Assembly: GCF_021513215.1 (NCBI RefSeq)
Contig: NZ_CP090975.1
Span: forward strand, 861,501 to 925,500
DNA from: Suttonella sp. R2A3
Lineage (GTDB): Bacteria; Pseudomonadota; Gammaproteobacteria; Cardiobacteriales; Cardiobacteriaceae
Length of the DNA stretch: 64,000 nt
Reading direction: 5' to 3'
The notes below the pieces were generated by a model. The model was given only the letters and a program-made list of their open reading frames with translations, was not told the DNA's origin and ran no database searches. Position 1 is the stretch's first letter. Every line of letters starts with the position of its first letter. The translations under genes and the position numbers were made by a program. Below, in pieces: positions 10,740-20,637 of the stretch.

Positions 10740-11597
10740 TTACTCGATATTTTGTACTTGCTCGCGCATTTGCTCAATCAAGACTTTGAGATTCACCGCA
10801 GCACGACTAAACACCGCATCTGCCGATTTTGATCCGAGCGTATTCGCCTCGCGGTTAAACTCCTGCATGAGAAAATCCAGGCGTCGGCCGACTGCACCCG
10901 ATTGTGCAAGCGCCTCTCTCGTTTGTTGGATATGAAAATCCAAGCGATCGAGCTCTTCATCGACATCCGCTTTAGCCAATAAAAAGACCAACTCTTGCTC
11001 AAAGCGCTGACTATCCACCTCCACAGTGAGCGCATCGAACTTTGTCCGCATATCCGCTTCAATACCGGCTTTAACGCTCGGATAATGCGCGCGCAGCGCA
11101 GCAACCTCTTCGCCAACCGCTTGCAAACGCGCGTTGATCACCGCAGCCATCGCCTCACCTTCCGCAGCGCGTTGCTCGCGTAATTGGCCAAGCACTTCGT
11201 CAAACACCGCCAGAACGGCTTGCTCTGAAGGCAGATCATCATCGCTTGCGCTATCTAACACGCCTGGCAATCTGAGCAGCACCGCCCAATCGGGTTGTCC
11301 CAGGCTTGTGTAGTGCTCAGAATTTAAGCGTTCAAGCCAGGTGTGCAACGCTTGCGTATTGAGCTCAGGGATGCGCTGACCTTCGATCGGCTCAACGTAG
11401 ATCCAGCAATCCACCTTGCCGCGCTTGAGCTGTTTACCCAATCGCTCACGCAACTTCGGCTCCAGTCCTCGCCAAGCCTCCCCCAAACGCGGTGAGAATT
11501 CTAAGTAGCGGTGATTCACCGAGCGCATCTCAATTTGCACGCGATAGTCCCCAATCTCGCGAATCACGCGCGCAAATGCTGTCATACCGTGGCGCAT
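10740..11597 (-). CDS. yicC: YicC-family endoribonuclease
   Basis: The mature frame of 285 residues begins [11 protein letters not shown], equivalent to the M-I-x-S-M-T-x-F-A/G-R start of YicC proteins, and ends [18 protein letters not shown], the typical C-terminus. I prefer the start at 11597 because AAAAGG lies 6 bases upstream. An in-frame extension to 11699 would run into the rph promoter and adds nonfamily sequence. YicC proteins are cytoplasmic and E. coli YicC has been reported to act as an endoribonuclease. The gene is divergent from rph, a common gammaproteobacterial arrangement. Confidence 0.9.
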   Translation of the reverse strand: MRHGMTAFARVIREIGDYRVQIEMRSVNHRYLEFSPRLGEAWRGLEPKLRERLGKQLKRGKVDCWIYVEPIEGQRIPELNTQALHTWLERLNSEHYTSLGQPDWAVLLRLPGVLDSASDDDLPSEQAVLAVFDEVLGQLREQRAAEGEAMAAVINARLQAVGEEVAALRAHYPSVKAGIEADMRTKFDALTVEVDSQRFEQELVFLLAKADVDEELDRLDFHIQQTREALAQSGAVGRRLDFLMQEFNREANTLGSKSADAVFSRAAVNLKVLIEQMREQVQNIE

Positions 11598-11663
11598 AAG
11601 CATCCTTTTGTTGATAAAGCGCATTATCTTAGCATTTTCGCCGAGCCTAGGCCGATGGTTTGT

Positions 11664-11669
11664 TATAAT
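11664..11669 (+). promoter_or_regulatory. Probable -10 box of rph
   Basis: A perfect TATAAT sits 28 bases upstream of the rph ATG, within the spacer that separates divergent yicC and rph. No strong -35 is visible at 17 bases; the sequence there is poor, so the promoter may rely on an extended -10 or an activator. A GAGGA ribosome-binding site follows about 8 bases before the start. Confidence 0.55.
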
Positions 11670-11697
11670 ACACACGTTTTTGGCTGAGGAAAATTTC

Positions 11698-12420
11698 ATG
11701 CGACCTTCTCAACGCGCCCATGATGCGCTTCGCCCGTTAACCATCGAATGCAATGTTAATAAATATGCCGAAGGTTCGGCGCTGATTACCTGTGGGGATA
11801 CAAAAGTTTTGTGCACCGCGAGCGTCGAAGAGCGGGTACCGCCCTTTCTGCGCGGCAAACAGCAAGGCTGGGTGACCGCTGAATACAGTATGCTGCCTCG
11901 CGCCACCCACGATCGTACAGTTCGCGAATCAGCACGCGGCAAGCAACAAGGCCGCACGATCGAAATCCAACGCTTGATCGGTCGATCACTGCGTGCAGTG
12001 GTCGATTTACGCGCCTTAGGTGAGCGCGCAATCACCATCGATTGCGATGTGCTACAAGCCGATGGTGGCACGCGTACTGCAGCCATTTCTGGCTCTTTTG
12101 TCGCGCTCGCGATCGCAGTGCGCACGCTGATGAAGCAAGGCAAAATCAAGCAGAACCCTCTGCACGGTCAGCTCGCAGCGATTTCTGTGGGGATTTATCG
12201 CGGTGAGGCGGTGCTTGATCTGGAATACGCCGAAGACAGCGAAGCCGAAACCGATATGAACGTGGTGATGAACGACGCTGGTGCGTTTATCGAAATCCAA
12301 GGCACTGCTGAAGGTCATGCTTTCCGGCGTGAAGAGATGGACGCGATGCTCGATTTAGCGGCCAAAGGCGTGCAGGATATTATGGCCGAGCAGCGCCGCG
12401 TGCTGGGGTTAAACCCCTAA
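11698..12420 (+). CDS. rph: Ribonuclease PH
   Basis: A 240-residue phosphorolytic 3'-5' exoribonuclease that trims tRNA 3' ends. The start [17 protein letters not shown] at 11698 has a GAGGA site in front and matches the family exactly; an upstream in-frame ATG at 11608 would overlap the promoter and yicC. Signature motifs include [35 protein letters not shown] and the catalytic AETDMNVVM. The length is complete, unlike the frameshifted rph of E. coli K-12. The stop overlaps the rdgB start (TAATG), so both are translated from one message. Confidence 0.95.
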   Translation: MRPSQRAHDALRPLTIECNVNKYAEGSALITCGDTKVLCTASVEERVPPFLRGKQQGWVTAEYSMLPRATHDRTVRESARGKQQGRTIEIQRLIGRSLRAVVDLRALGERAITIDCDVLQADGGTRTAAISGSFVALAIAVRTLMKQGKIKQNPLHGQLAAISVGIYRGEAVLDLEYAEDSEAETDMNVVMNDAGAFIEIQGTAEGHAFRREEMDAMLDLAAKGVQDIMAEQRRVLGLNP

Positions 12421-13013
12421 TGAAAAACTGTGTACTAGCGAGCAATAATCGCAAGAAAATTGCTGAATTGCGCGCGATCCTTGAATCGCTTAACATCCGC
12501 GTACACCCACAAAGCGAGTGGGACATCACAGACGCTGAGGAAACCGGCACAACGTTTATCGAAAACGCGATCATTAAGGCACGCCATGCCGCACGTATCA
12601 GTGGGCTCGCGGCGATTGCCGATGATTCAGGGATTTGTGTGCCCGCGCTGGCTGGCGCACCGGGCGTTTATTCAGCGCGCTACGCGGGTGAACCCAGCGA
12701 TGATGGCGCGAATAACGCCAAGCTGTTACGCGAATTGAGCAATCAGTCTGACCGCTCGGCCTATTATGTGTGCGCGATTGTCTATCTACGCCACGCCGAT
12801 GATCCGCTGCCTTTGATTGCGCAAGGGCTGTGGCATGGTGAGGTACTAAAAAAAGCGTGTGGCGAAGGTGGCTTTGGCTATGATCCACTGTTTTATTTAC
12901 CTGATCTTGGCTGTAGCGCTGCCGAGCTAGCCAGTGACGACAAAAACCGCATCAGTCACCGCGCACAAGCCTTAGAGCAACTCGCCACACTACTCGCTAA
13001 CGAGCACTCATAA
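12420..13013 (+). CDS. rdgB: XTP/dITP pyrophosphatase (RdgB/HAM1)
   Basis: A 197-residue house-cleaning nucleotidase. The N-terminal ASNNRKKIAEL holds the S/T-x-N-x-x-K nucleotide-binding motif, IADDSGI holds the metal-binding aspartates near residue 67, and GFGYDPLF is also present. It removes non-canonical purine triphosphates such as dITP and XTP from the cytoplasmic pool. It is coupled to rph, as in many proteobacteria. A hairpin just downstream separates it from the convergent T1SS operon. Confidence 0.95.
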   Translation: MKNCVLASNNRKKIAELRAILESLNIRVHPQSEWDITDAEETGTTFIENAIIKARHAARISGLAAIADDSGICVPALAGAPGVYSARYAGEPSDDGANNAKLLRELSNQSDRSAYYVCAIVYLRHADDPLPLIAQGLWHGEVLKKACGEGGFGYDPLFYLPDLGCSAAELASDDKNRISHRAQALEQLATLLANEHS

Positions 13014-13028
13014 ACAATCATCTAATCA

Positions 13029-13058
13029 ATAAAAAAGCGCTGCGAGATGGCAGCGCTT
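13029..13058 (-). terminator. Intrinsic terminator of the T1SS operon
   Basis: The inverted repeat AGCGCTGC / GCAGCGCT has a 6-base loop. On the minus strand it is followed by a run of six T, so it should stop transcription coming from the lapC-like gene. On the plus strand the tail is short of T, so it would be a weak terminator for rdgB. Confidence 0.8.
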
Positions 13059-13083
13059 GGATGTTAAGCAGTCGTGATAAGTC

Positions 13084-14310
13084 TTACCGCTCACGCAGTG
13101 CTTGTTTCATCCGCGTGAGTGGCTTGGTGAGATATTGAAACACGGTTTTCTCACCGGTTTTAATATCCACAGAAGCCACCATACCCGGGATAATCGGCAA
13201 TTCTTCACCATTTTTATCGGTGAGCACGCTGTCTTTAGTCTCAATCAACACGCGATAATACGATTCACCAGCATCCAAATTAAGCTCGCTAGGACGGCGT
13301 TCATCACTAAGCGTATCCGGACTGATTAAAATTACCTCGCCATCAAGGCCACCATAGATCGCAAAATCATAGGCGGTGAGCTTCACCACCGCTTCTTGCT
13401 CTGGGTGAATAAAGGCCACATCCTGCGGGCGGATATAGGCTTGCACGAGCAATTTACCACCTACCGGGGTAATTTCCATAATATCTTGCCCGGCGTTAAC
13501 CACCCCACCAACGGTATTGATTTTGATGTTATTGACAATCCCACGTACTGGAGAACGAATCTCAGCGCGCGCAACCGGATCAGCGCGCATCGCGAGGTTT
13601 TCTCTAGCCTGCGCTAATTCGGCTTCGGTACGCACCAGTTCATTGTTCGCATCGGTGAGATACTGATTCTGACGGTCGTTAATTTTCAGCGCCAAATCCG
13701 CGGATTCACGCTGCATGCGTAGTAATTCAATCTCTGAAGACACGCCACGCTGCACCATTTCGCGGGTGCGCGAAATTTGCTCGTCCAAAATGCGCTTAGA
13801 CGCCTGCAAACCAGAAACCGACTCATCAAGCGATTTCTTACGCGCGCTGTAAGCGCTGCGTTCACGATTGCGCAGCTCAAGCGGCACATCTTCAGGGAAA
13901 TCGATTGGCCCACCATGCGCTTCGGCACGATAGCGCGCCAACATCGCTTCAAGGTTGATCACTTTGGCTTTGGTTTCGCGCAATACGGCTGAGCTACGCG
14001 TATCATCCAAGGTCACCAATAAATCGCCTTTTTCAACCAGCTGCCCTTCTTCAACGTGTAAGGTTTCGATAATCCCAGGGTCCAGGCTTTGAATCATCTG
14101 CTGGCGCGAGCTCGGGATAATGGAGCCTTGCCCACGGGTCACTTCTTCTAGCACACTGAAATATGACCAAACGACAAATACCACCAAAAAGGCGGCCAGC
14201 AGCAACACACTCCACCATAATCCACGATGTTTTTCTTGTTGCATCGCGGCATTAAGGTCGCTCACCAATTTAAGGTCTTTTTTCGACATCGAACGGTTCT
14301 TTGCCATCAA
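13084..14310 (-). CDS. T1SS periplasmic adaptor, HlyD/LapC family
   Basis: A 408-residue membrane fusion protein. A short cytoplasmic N-terminus is followed by one transmembrane helix near residues 33-52, a biotinyl-lipoyl-like segment (EEGQLVEKGDLLVTLDD), a coiled-coil hairpin from about 110 to 240, and the C-terminal IIPGMVASVDIKTGEKTV block typical of HlyD-type adaptors. It would bridge the inner-membrane ABC exporter and the TolC-like channel. Its start overlaps the ABC gene stop by 4 bases. It is the last gene of the exporter operon and probably serves the adhesins encoded 10-45 kb further on; that substrate link is inferred. Confidence 0.9.
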   Translation of the reverse strand: MMAKNRSMSKKDLKLVSDLNAAMQQEKHRGLWWSVLLLAAFLVVFVVWSYFSVLEEVTRGQGSIIPSSRQQMIQSLDPGIIETLHVEEGQLVEKGDLLVTLDDTRSSAVLRETKAKVINLEAMLARYRAEAHGGPIDFPEDVPLELRNRERSAYSARKKSLDESVSGLQASKRILDEQISRTREMVQRGVSSEIELLRMQRESADLALKINDRQNQYLTDANNELVRTEAELAQARENLAMRADPVARAEIRSPVRGIVNNIKINTVGGVVNAGQDIMEITPVGGKLLVQAYIRPQDVAFIHPEQEAVVKLTAYDFAIYGGLDGEVILISPDTLSDERRPSELNLDAGESYYRVLIETKDSVLTDKNGEELPIIPGMVASVDIKTGEKTVFQYLTKPLTRMKQALRER

Positions 14311-16517
14311 GGCTTCCCTGTATTTTGATTTTGTTTGACTTGTGGCGCCACACTCGTTGGCGCGCTAGATGCCGTTTTTTTAGCCTGCGCACCGCTGCTG
14401 CCCTGTGGCGCATTTTCATTGCCGGCCAAACGATCGAGCACTTGTTTCTTCGGCCCATCCATCACCACACGACCTTGCTCCATCACAATAATCCGGTCAA
14501 CCAAGCTAAGCAGTTGCGGACGGTGGGTGACGACCACCAATGTGCGGTGACGCAGCCATGAACGTAGCGCACTCAGCACCATCTGTTCGGTATTCTGATC
14601 TAAACCGCTGGTTGGTTCATCAAGGAGCACTACTGAAGGATCTTTCAAGGTGAGGCGCGCTAAGGAAACAATCTGCTGCTGCCCACCAGATAGGCCAGTA
14701 CCACCCTCGCCAATCGGCATATCCAAGCCTTTTGGATGCTGCTGGATAATTTGCGCCACCCCAAAGCGATTAAGCGCCTCAAGCAACACATCATCGCGGA
14801 AAAAGCCATCGCTGCGCGCCATATCAAGGTTGTCACGTAACGTACCTAAAAACAGACGCGGATTTTGCCCAAGCAAAGCGACTTGTTTGCGTAAATAATA
14901 CGGATCAATTTGTCGGATATCGACGCCATCGAAACTAATCAAGCCTTTTTGCTGTTCATAAAGCGCGGCAATCATTTTAAGCAGCGTAGATTTACCGCTA
15001 CCAATCCGCCCGATAATCGCGACCTTTTCACCGGCATTAATCGTCAGCGAGACTTTATTAATCGCCATTTGTCCGCTGTCGTCATAGGCAAAGGTACAAT
15101 CATCAAAAACCACCGCGCCTTTGGGCTTGTCCAAAGCGATATATTTACGATCGATATTGTATTCAATCGGACGTTCGGCTACTTCGTTAACCCCGGTGAG
15201 CGCGACTTTCGCCTGCTGATAACGCACCGCCAGCCCAGCGATTTGCCCAACGGGGGCGAGCGCTCGGCCCGATAGAATCACACACGCAATCAACGCACCC
15301 ATGGTAATGCGCGTCGGTGCATCTTCAGCATGGATGAGATACGTGCCAAAGAGTACCAAAACAACGGTATTGAGTTGTTGCATCATTGTGGAGAAATTCA
15401 TCACCATATTGCTGATGTCTTTGGTTTTAATACTCGATGCAGCAGCTTTAGCGGTGTAGTGATCCCAGCGCTTTTGCACCCAGTTATACGCATTATTCGC
15501 TTTCAGCGTTTCGATCCCATCGACCGCTTCTACCGCCAAACCTTGACGCTGCGATGATTCACGCATCGATTCGTTAATCGAGCGCGCTAATGGTACCTGC
15601 GCCAGCAAACCAACCAGTAAGACGATTGGGATAATCATCAGCGGCACCAGCGCCAGTTTGCCAGCCACCAGATACATCACGCCAATAAAGAGCAGAAAAA
15701 ACGGCATATCGACCAGCGCCAATAAGCTTGCTGAGGTCATAAACTCACGCACCGATTCAAAATCGCGCAGGTTATTAGCATAAGAGCCCGCCGAAACCGG
15801 TTTATTTTCCATCTTAATCTGCATTACGCGGCGAAATAGCGCGGAAGAGATAATCAAATCGGCTTTCTTACCCGCAATATCGGTTAAGTGACCACGGATC
15901 ATCTTAGCAATAAACTCAAATGAGATCGCGATAAATACGCCAATACTCAGCACCCAGAGGGTGTCATACGATTTATTTGGGATGACGCGATCATACACGT
16001 TCATCACATACAACGAGCTGACCAAGGCAAGGGTGTTGATCATAAACGTGGCGACGATCACTTGGTAATAATAGCGACGGAAGCGCCAAATCACCCGCCA
16101 GAACCACCCTTTCGACAGGCGATATTCTGGGAGTTCCGAGCGAATATCGGCAGCCACCTTCGGCTTCACAAACCAAACATAGCCAAGGTATTGTTTGTTT
16201 AAATCTTCTAGGGTGACTTCCTGCTCACCAACACCTGAGATCTCAATCTGCGCCTTACCCTGCTCGATCTTTTTGAGCACAGCTGACTGGCCATCATGAA
16301 ACAGCAGCACCGCTGGCAAGGCTAACGGCGGAATGCTGTTTAGATCGCGCTGCTGCAGATGATTCTCAAAGCCTTGATGCGTGAGCACATCGCCGAGCGC
16401 ACGGTAATCAACATCACCAACCTGATCGCGCGGTGTGAGCGTCGCAAGCGTCGCATAAGAGACCGGATGCTGCAGCAGGCGAGTGAGTAAGCTGATGTTT
16501 TCGAGTAAAAATTGCAT
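14307..16517 (-). CDS. T1SS ABC transporter/permease, LapB-like
   Basis: A 736-residue fused exporter. The first ~130 residues form a C39-peptidase-like domain; the usual catalytic cysteine motif is not evident, as expected for exporters of large adhesins without leader cleavage. A six-helix membrane domain follows (about 160-440), then the nucleotide-binding domain with Walker A GRIGSGKST near residue 500, signature LSGGQQQ near 610 and Walker B VVLLDEPTSG. The last ~40 residues are Gln/Ala/Ser-rich. It should power one-step secretion of the BapA-prefix and RTX-like proteins. No second T1SS is present in the window. Confidence 0.92.
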   Translation of the reverse strand: MQFLLENISLLTRLLQHPVSYATLATLTPRDQVGDVDYRALGDVLTHQGFENHLQQRDLNSIPPLALPAVLLFHDGQSAVLKKIEQGKAQIEISGVGEQEVTLEDLNKQYLGYVWFVKPKVAADIRSELPEYRLSKGWFWRVIWRFRRYYYQVIVATFMINTLALVSSLYVMNVYDRVIPNKSYDTLWVLSIGVFIAISFEFIAKMIRGHLTDIAGKKADLIISSALFRRVMQIKMENKPVSAGSYANNLRDFESVREFMTSASLLALVDMPFFLLFIGVMYLVAGKLALVPLMIIPIVLLVGLLAQVPLARSINESMRESSQRQGLAVEAVDGIETLKANNAYNWVQKRWDHYTAKAAASSIKTKDISNMVMNFSTMMQQLNTVVLVLFGTYLIHAEDAPTRITMGALIACVILSGRALAPVGQIAGLAVRYQQAKVALTGVNEVAERPIEYNIDRKYIALDKPKGAVVFDDCTFAYDDSGQMAINKVSLTINAGEKVAIIGRIGSGKSTLLKMIAALYEQQKGLISFDGVDIRQIDPYYLRKQVALLGQNPRLFLGTLRDNLDMARSDGFFRDDVLLEALNRFGVAQIIQQHPKGLDMPIGEGGTGLSGGQQQIVSLARLTLKDPSVVLLDEPTSGLDQNTEQMVLSALRSWLRHRTLVVVTHRPQLLSLVDRIIVMEQGRVVMDGPKKQVLDRLAGNENAPQGSSGAQAKKTASSAPTSVAPQVKQNQNTGKP

Positions 16518-16537
16518 AATGTCTTAATCCATAGTCA

Positions 16538-18883
16538 TTACAGTGCGGCAGGCTGCGCAACCAATATCAATTCACCCTGCTCATTGGTTTGCACATACGA
16601 TTGTGAGGCGTCAGCACTAATCGTAGCCTCACGCACATCCGGTGAATTTACCACTGCGGCAGCGTTTGCACGCACTGGTTGAGTCGGCAGCTGACTCGCC
16701 TGTGTCTTAACTTGCTGCGCAGGCTTTGGCGCGCTGGGTTTCGGACCCGTCGGGATACGATCATCACCTTTTAAGAAAATGCTACCGATCGCATTGTTCG
16801 ATGGCTTAGGCAAGGTGCGTTGTGTTCTTACTGCTGAAGTCGTTGTGACCGATTCTGTCGGTGTCTTGGCCGCTACCGATGCTGTGCTTGGTGCTGGTGC
16901 AGACGCTACAGTAACTGGCTCTGGCTTCACTTGTGGACGTTGTACTGATTTACCAGAATCGCTTGTCACTGCTGACGTTGCTGGTTTCGCTGCGACTAAC
17001 TCGACATCCGCGCTTGCTTTGCTCTCTACCTTACCAGTAGACGGCTCTGTACGCGAATTATTGTCATCAGCATCACCAGATGTTGCCTGTGATTCTGGTT
17101 TCACCAACGCCACTTCTGCAGCATGGCTTTCCAGCTTGATTGTTTCAGTCTTAGCCATAATTGGCGCTTCTTCGCGCGTTGCTTCAACTATAGGCTCAGG
17201 GATTAGCTCTGGCTCTGCTTCAACCACATCACGCGCTTTTTCTGTTGCAGCGCTGTTCCAAGCAATAGGTGTCATCGTTGCCTCAGCCCATTGGAAGCCA
17301 TCAACAAACGTCGGCTCTGGTTGCGCGGCAAGCGCTGTTTGTGCGGCAAGCTCATCCTGCTGCTTCTCAACCGGGATAATCACCAATTCCGGTACAGAGA
17401 CGGCATAATCTGCGCTAAATTCTGGCTCAACAGGTAGCGTAGCCTCAACAAATTGCGCATCGTCACTACGGTTACTTTTCGCTTCTGATAGAGCCATCAT
17501 TGAGCGTTTCACCTCAACCATCTCAATATCATCAGCACGCTTATCGACTGACGCACCTTCTGCTTGGCCCGCTAATGAGACGACTTGTCCACCGCTACGA
17601 GAGACAGCGTTTTCGTCAATCCCCGCCCAAATACGCAGCGCACCGACCGATGACAGGTAATCGAGCTTAGCGAGCATCAAATCATAGGTCGCTTGCACTT
17701 TCAGTTGCTCAATGCCGGCCAGTTCGCTATACGCGTTCACCACATCGAGCAGGCTGCGCTGCGCAATCGAAAATTGGTCTTCGTAATCTCGAGTGACTTG
17801 TTTCAGCGCTCTAATTTGGCTATCGGCAATATCAATCCGCGATTGATCCTCACGCATTTTCAGCTCAGCCAATTGTCCACGCTCGCTTAAATTGCGCAAA
17901 ATATCGTCTAAACGCGCTCGAGCCGCGATAATCTGGCCTTCTTTTTCTTCGATACCTGGTGCGGTTGCACGGTTAAACACGTCAACATCCATATTTAAAT
18001 AGATCGACGAATCATCGTCTGAAGCTTGTCCGACCAAATTAAGTTTTGGCCAACGATCGCGTTCAGCAACGCGTAGCTCTGCTTCAATACTATCAAGCTC
18101 TTTTTTCTGCGCAATAAAGCTCGGATGTGTAGCGAGGTCTTCTTCGCTGGTATTGTACTGAGAGATCAACGCCTCGACGCTATTTTTGGTGAACGGATCA
18201 TTCAATTCGTTTTCGCTTACCGCAGGCTGAACATAGCGCGACAGACGCAGCAAAACGAGCCCTAGCGTGCGGTTATAATTCATAATGCTGTCTTCAACTT
18301 GCAGCAAACGCCCTTCTGCCTGGGTCAACTCTGAACGGCGCCCCGGATCATACGAAACAATCACTTTAAGCTTGTTAACGATATCGCGGTGGCGCTGTAA
18401 GTTACCTTGTGCAACATCCAGCGAGAGTTTGGCACGCAATGCTTCGAGATAAAATCCGGATAATTCGTAAATCAGCTCTTCAGCGGCTTCTTCGGTTTTG
18501 TACGCGTAATAGTCGGTTTTAAGCGTGTCGCGCTCGATTTGCGCGGCACGGCGACCAAAATCATAAACCGTCCATTTTGCTTCAAGCACTGGTTTGAAGC
18601 TATTTGATGAATCTCGGCTATTTGCAATCGGCTGCCTTGCTTTTGCGCCTAACGTTGGCCACCATTGCGCCTCACTTTGTGCAAGCCGACTATCGGCGAT
18701 ACGCTCATTAGCCCGCGCTTCTGCAAGCCCTGGGTCATTCGCCAGCCCGTCTTGTAAGATTTCCGGGAGTGTGCGGCCTTGCGCCCATGAGGCAACGATT
18801 AATCCCACCCCGAGGCAGGCGATTTTCCATGATTGTCCGTTAAATAATGTCACACCAAATCCATGTTGTTTTGCATTACCCAT
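16538..18883 (-). CDS. TolC-family outer membrane channel with long C-terminal tail
   Basis: 781 residues, far longer than the usual ~450. A signal-like segment (about residues 15-35) is followed by the TolC fold with its two repeats to about residue 420, ending near YLSSVGALRIWAGID. The remaining ~360 residues are Ala/Val/Glu/Pro/Thr/Ser-rich and low in complexity (for example VKPEPVTVASAPAPSTASVA), with no recognised domain. In TolC topology this tail would hang in the periplasm. The gene leads the T1SS operon, 20 bases ahead of the ABC gene. The tail is one open frame with normal codon use, so a frameshift artefact is unlikely. Confidence 0.88.
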   Translation of the reverse strand: MGNAKQHGFGVTLFNGQSWKIACLGVGLIVASWAQGRTLPEILQDGLANDPGLAEARANERIADSRLAQSEAQWWPTLGAKARQPIANSRDSSNSFKPVLEAKWTVYDFGRRAAQIERDTLKTDYYAYKTEEAAEELIYELSGFYLEALRAKLSLDVAQGNLQRHRDIVNKLKVIVSYDPGRRSELTQAEGRLLQVEDSIMNYNRTLGLVLLRLSRYVQPAVSENELNDPFTKNSVEALISQYNTSEEDLATHPSFIAQKKELDSIEAELRVAERDRWPKLNLVGQASDDDSSIYLNMDVDVFNRATAPGIEEKEGQIIAARARLDDILRNLSERGQLAELKMREDQSRIDIADSQIRALKQVTRDYEDQFSIAQRSLLDVVNAYSELAGIEQLKVQATYDLMLAKLDYLSSVGALRIWAGIDENAVSRSGGQVVSLAGQAEGASVDKRADDIEMVEVKRSMMALSEAKSNRSDDAQFVEATLPVEPEFSADYAVSVPELVIIPVEKQQDELAAQTALAAQPEPTFVDGFQWAEATMTPIAWNSAATEKARDVVEAEPELIPEPIVEATREEAPIMAKTETIKLESHAAEVALVKPESQATSGDADDNNSRTEPSTGKVESKASADVELVAAKPATSAVTSDSGKSVQRPQVKPEPVTVASAPAPSTASVAAKTPTESVTTTSAVRTQRTLPKPSNNAIGSIFLKGDDRIPTGPKPSAPKPAQQVKTQASQLPTQPVRANAAAVVNSPDVREATISADASQSYVQTNEQGELILVAQPAAL

Positions 18884-18971
18884 CCTAACTGCGTTATTAA
18901 TCGCATTTTTGCCGCAAAATATACGTAAATGATACGTTATTATTAACTTTTTGAAAACAATAATTACGTGA

Positions 18972-19277
18972 TTATTTCACTTTATTAAGTACTTGCAGCG
19001 CCTTTAATACATTAACTGCTTCCTCAAGTTGTTCGCTCAGTTTGGCGCATTGCTTCGCGGCAAGTGCTTTTTCTTGAGCGCTCAAATCATCCCACTGATC
19101 TCGCGCTTTCGTCACTTCGCGATCAAACTTCGCCAATTCATCAGCCAACGCCGGGGTTTCTTCCCCAACTTCACGAATTTTCTTGACCAAAGCCTCACAT
19201 TCAGGCGCAAAATCATCCGCCAACGCCACAGGCGCAAACATCCAGCTTATAAGCCCTAGCAATAGTAGTTTTTTCAT
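18972..19277 (-). CDS. Small periplasmic protein, DUF5339-like
   Basis: 101 residues with a clear Sec signal (MKKLLLLGLISWMFAPVALA, cleavage after ALA). The mature part is charged and helical, with two cysteines (C28 and C78) that could form a disulfide. Composition and pattern resemble small periplasmic proteins annotated as DUF5339, but I cannot confirm this without a profile search. It follows pepP by 25 bases on the same strand and may be the last gene of the antiporter-pepP unit. The function is unknown. Confidence 0.65.
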   Translation of the reverse strand: MKKLLLLGLISWMFAPVALADDFAPECEALVKKIREVGEETPALADELAKFDREVTKARDQWDDLSAQEKALAAKQCAKLSEQLEEAVNVLKALQVLNKVK

Positions 19278-19302
19278 CCAAGCCTCCCGTAAGAACTCTT
19301 CT

Positions 19303-20637
19303 CTATGAACAACGCTTGTCGCACGTTTTTAATAATGCTTCGATCTCGGCAACCGTTTTTGGCACATCCGCTGTGGTGACATCTGGCGCACTATTAGTGA
19401 TGATTACATCATCTTCAATACGAATCCCTATACCGCGCCAACGCACATCAACGCTGGTATCATCGGGTTGAATATACAACCCCGGCTCAATAGTCACCAC
19501 CATCCCCGGACGATATTCACGCGACTGCCCTTCAGGTTTATACACCCCAACATCATGCACATCAAGCCCCAGCCAATGCCCGGTGCCGTGCATGAAAAAT
19601 TGCATGAAGCGGTTCTCTTCGAGCCAATAATCCAAGCTGCCGCTGATAATCCCTTCATCGATCATTCCTTGCATCAGATAGCGCCGGGTTTGCGTGTGGA
19701 GCTCAAGGTGACGAATCCCGGGACGTGCGGCGTCAATTGCCGCGGTTTGCGCGGCAAGCACAATCTCATACAGCGCTTGCTGATCGCGAGTAAAGCGGCC
19801 ATTAATCGGATGGGTACGGCTGATATCGCCCGCATAACCGGCGTATTCTGCCCCAGCATCTACCATCAGCAACTCGCCATCATTGAGTGGCGCTTGATTG
19901 GTGGTGTAATGCAAACAGCAGGCATTCGCCCCGCCGGCGACAATCGTGTTAAACGACCAGTGACACGCCTGACGACGAAACTCGCCTTCTAATGCGGCTT
20001 GCACTTCGTATTCATACGCTCCAGGGCGAGAAGCGAGCATCGCCGCGCGGTGACCAGCAGCGCTAATCTGCCCCGCGCGATGCAAAAGTTTTTGTTCTTC
20101 AGCGCTTTTAATCATCCGCTGTTCATCAACAATACGCCGCAGATCGGCAACCGCGTCAATCGGCGCCCCACCACGCCCGGTTTTCTGGTGAATATCGCGC
20201 AACAGCGCGGTAATGCGCTGATCATGCTTCTCGTGCACGCCTAAAACGGTATAAATCCGACTACAGTCAGCGAGCATGTCGCTAATCTTGTCTGCCTCGT
20301 CGATCGAATACGCTTCATCAGCGCCATAGCGATCGATTGCCCCTTGTTGACCGATGATTTTCCCTTCCCAGATTTCTTTATCTGGGTTACGTGGGGCGCT
20401 GAATAAGGTGTAGTGCACCTTGCTGTTTTTGCGTGTTAACACCGCGATCGCTGAGCCTTCAGGAAATCCAGTGAGATACCAGAAATAGCTGTCCTGGCGG
20501 TACGGGTAGTACACATCATTATTGCGCAGCGCTGGCTCGGCCGCATAAAGTGCCACCGCAGCCCCTTCCGGTAATTGTTCAAATAATTGGGTGCGTCGGG
20601 CAGCGAAAACAGATTGAGCTAAAACTTCGTGCATCAT
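19303..20637 (-). CDS. pepP: Xaa-Pro aminopeptidase (PepP)
   Basis: A 444-residue M24B metallopeptidase, the usual length for PepP. The N-terminal creatinase-like domain is followed by the catalytic domain, whose dinuclear metal ligands are all visible: the two Asp in LLMVDAGAEYAGYAGDISRT, His in HGTGHWLGLDVHD, Glu in VTIEPGLY and Glu in IRIEDDVII. It removes an N-terminal residue that precedes proline, in the cytoplasm. The start overlaps the antiporter stop by 4 bases. Confidence 0.94.
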   Translation of the reverse strand: MMHEVLAQSVFAARRTQLFEQLPEGAAVALYAAEPALRNNDVYYPYRQDSYFWYLTGFPEGSAIAVLTRKNSKVHYTLFSAPRNPDKEIWEGKIIGQQGAIDRYGADEAYSIDEADKISDMLADCSRIYTVLGVHEKHDQRITALLRDIHQKTGRGGAPIDAVADLRRIVDEQRMIKSAEEQKLLHRAGQISAAGHRAAMLASRPGAYEYEVQAALEGEFRRQACHWSFNTIVAGGANACCLHYTTNQAPLNDGELLMVDAGAEYAGYAGDISRTHPINGRFTRDQQALYEIVLAAQTAAIDAARPGIRHLELHTQTRRYLMQGMIDEGIISGSLDYWLEENRFMQFFMHGTGHWLGLDVHDVGVYKPEGQSREYRPGMVVTIEPGLYIQPDDTSVDVRWRGIGIRIEDDVIITNSAPDVTTADVPKTVAEIEALLKTCDKRCS

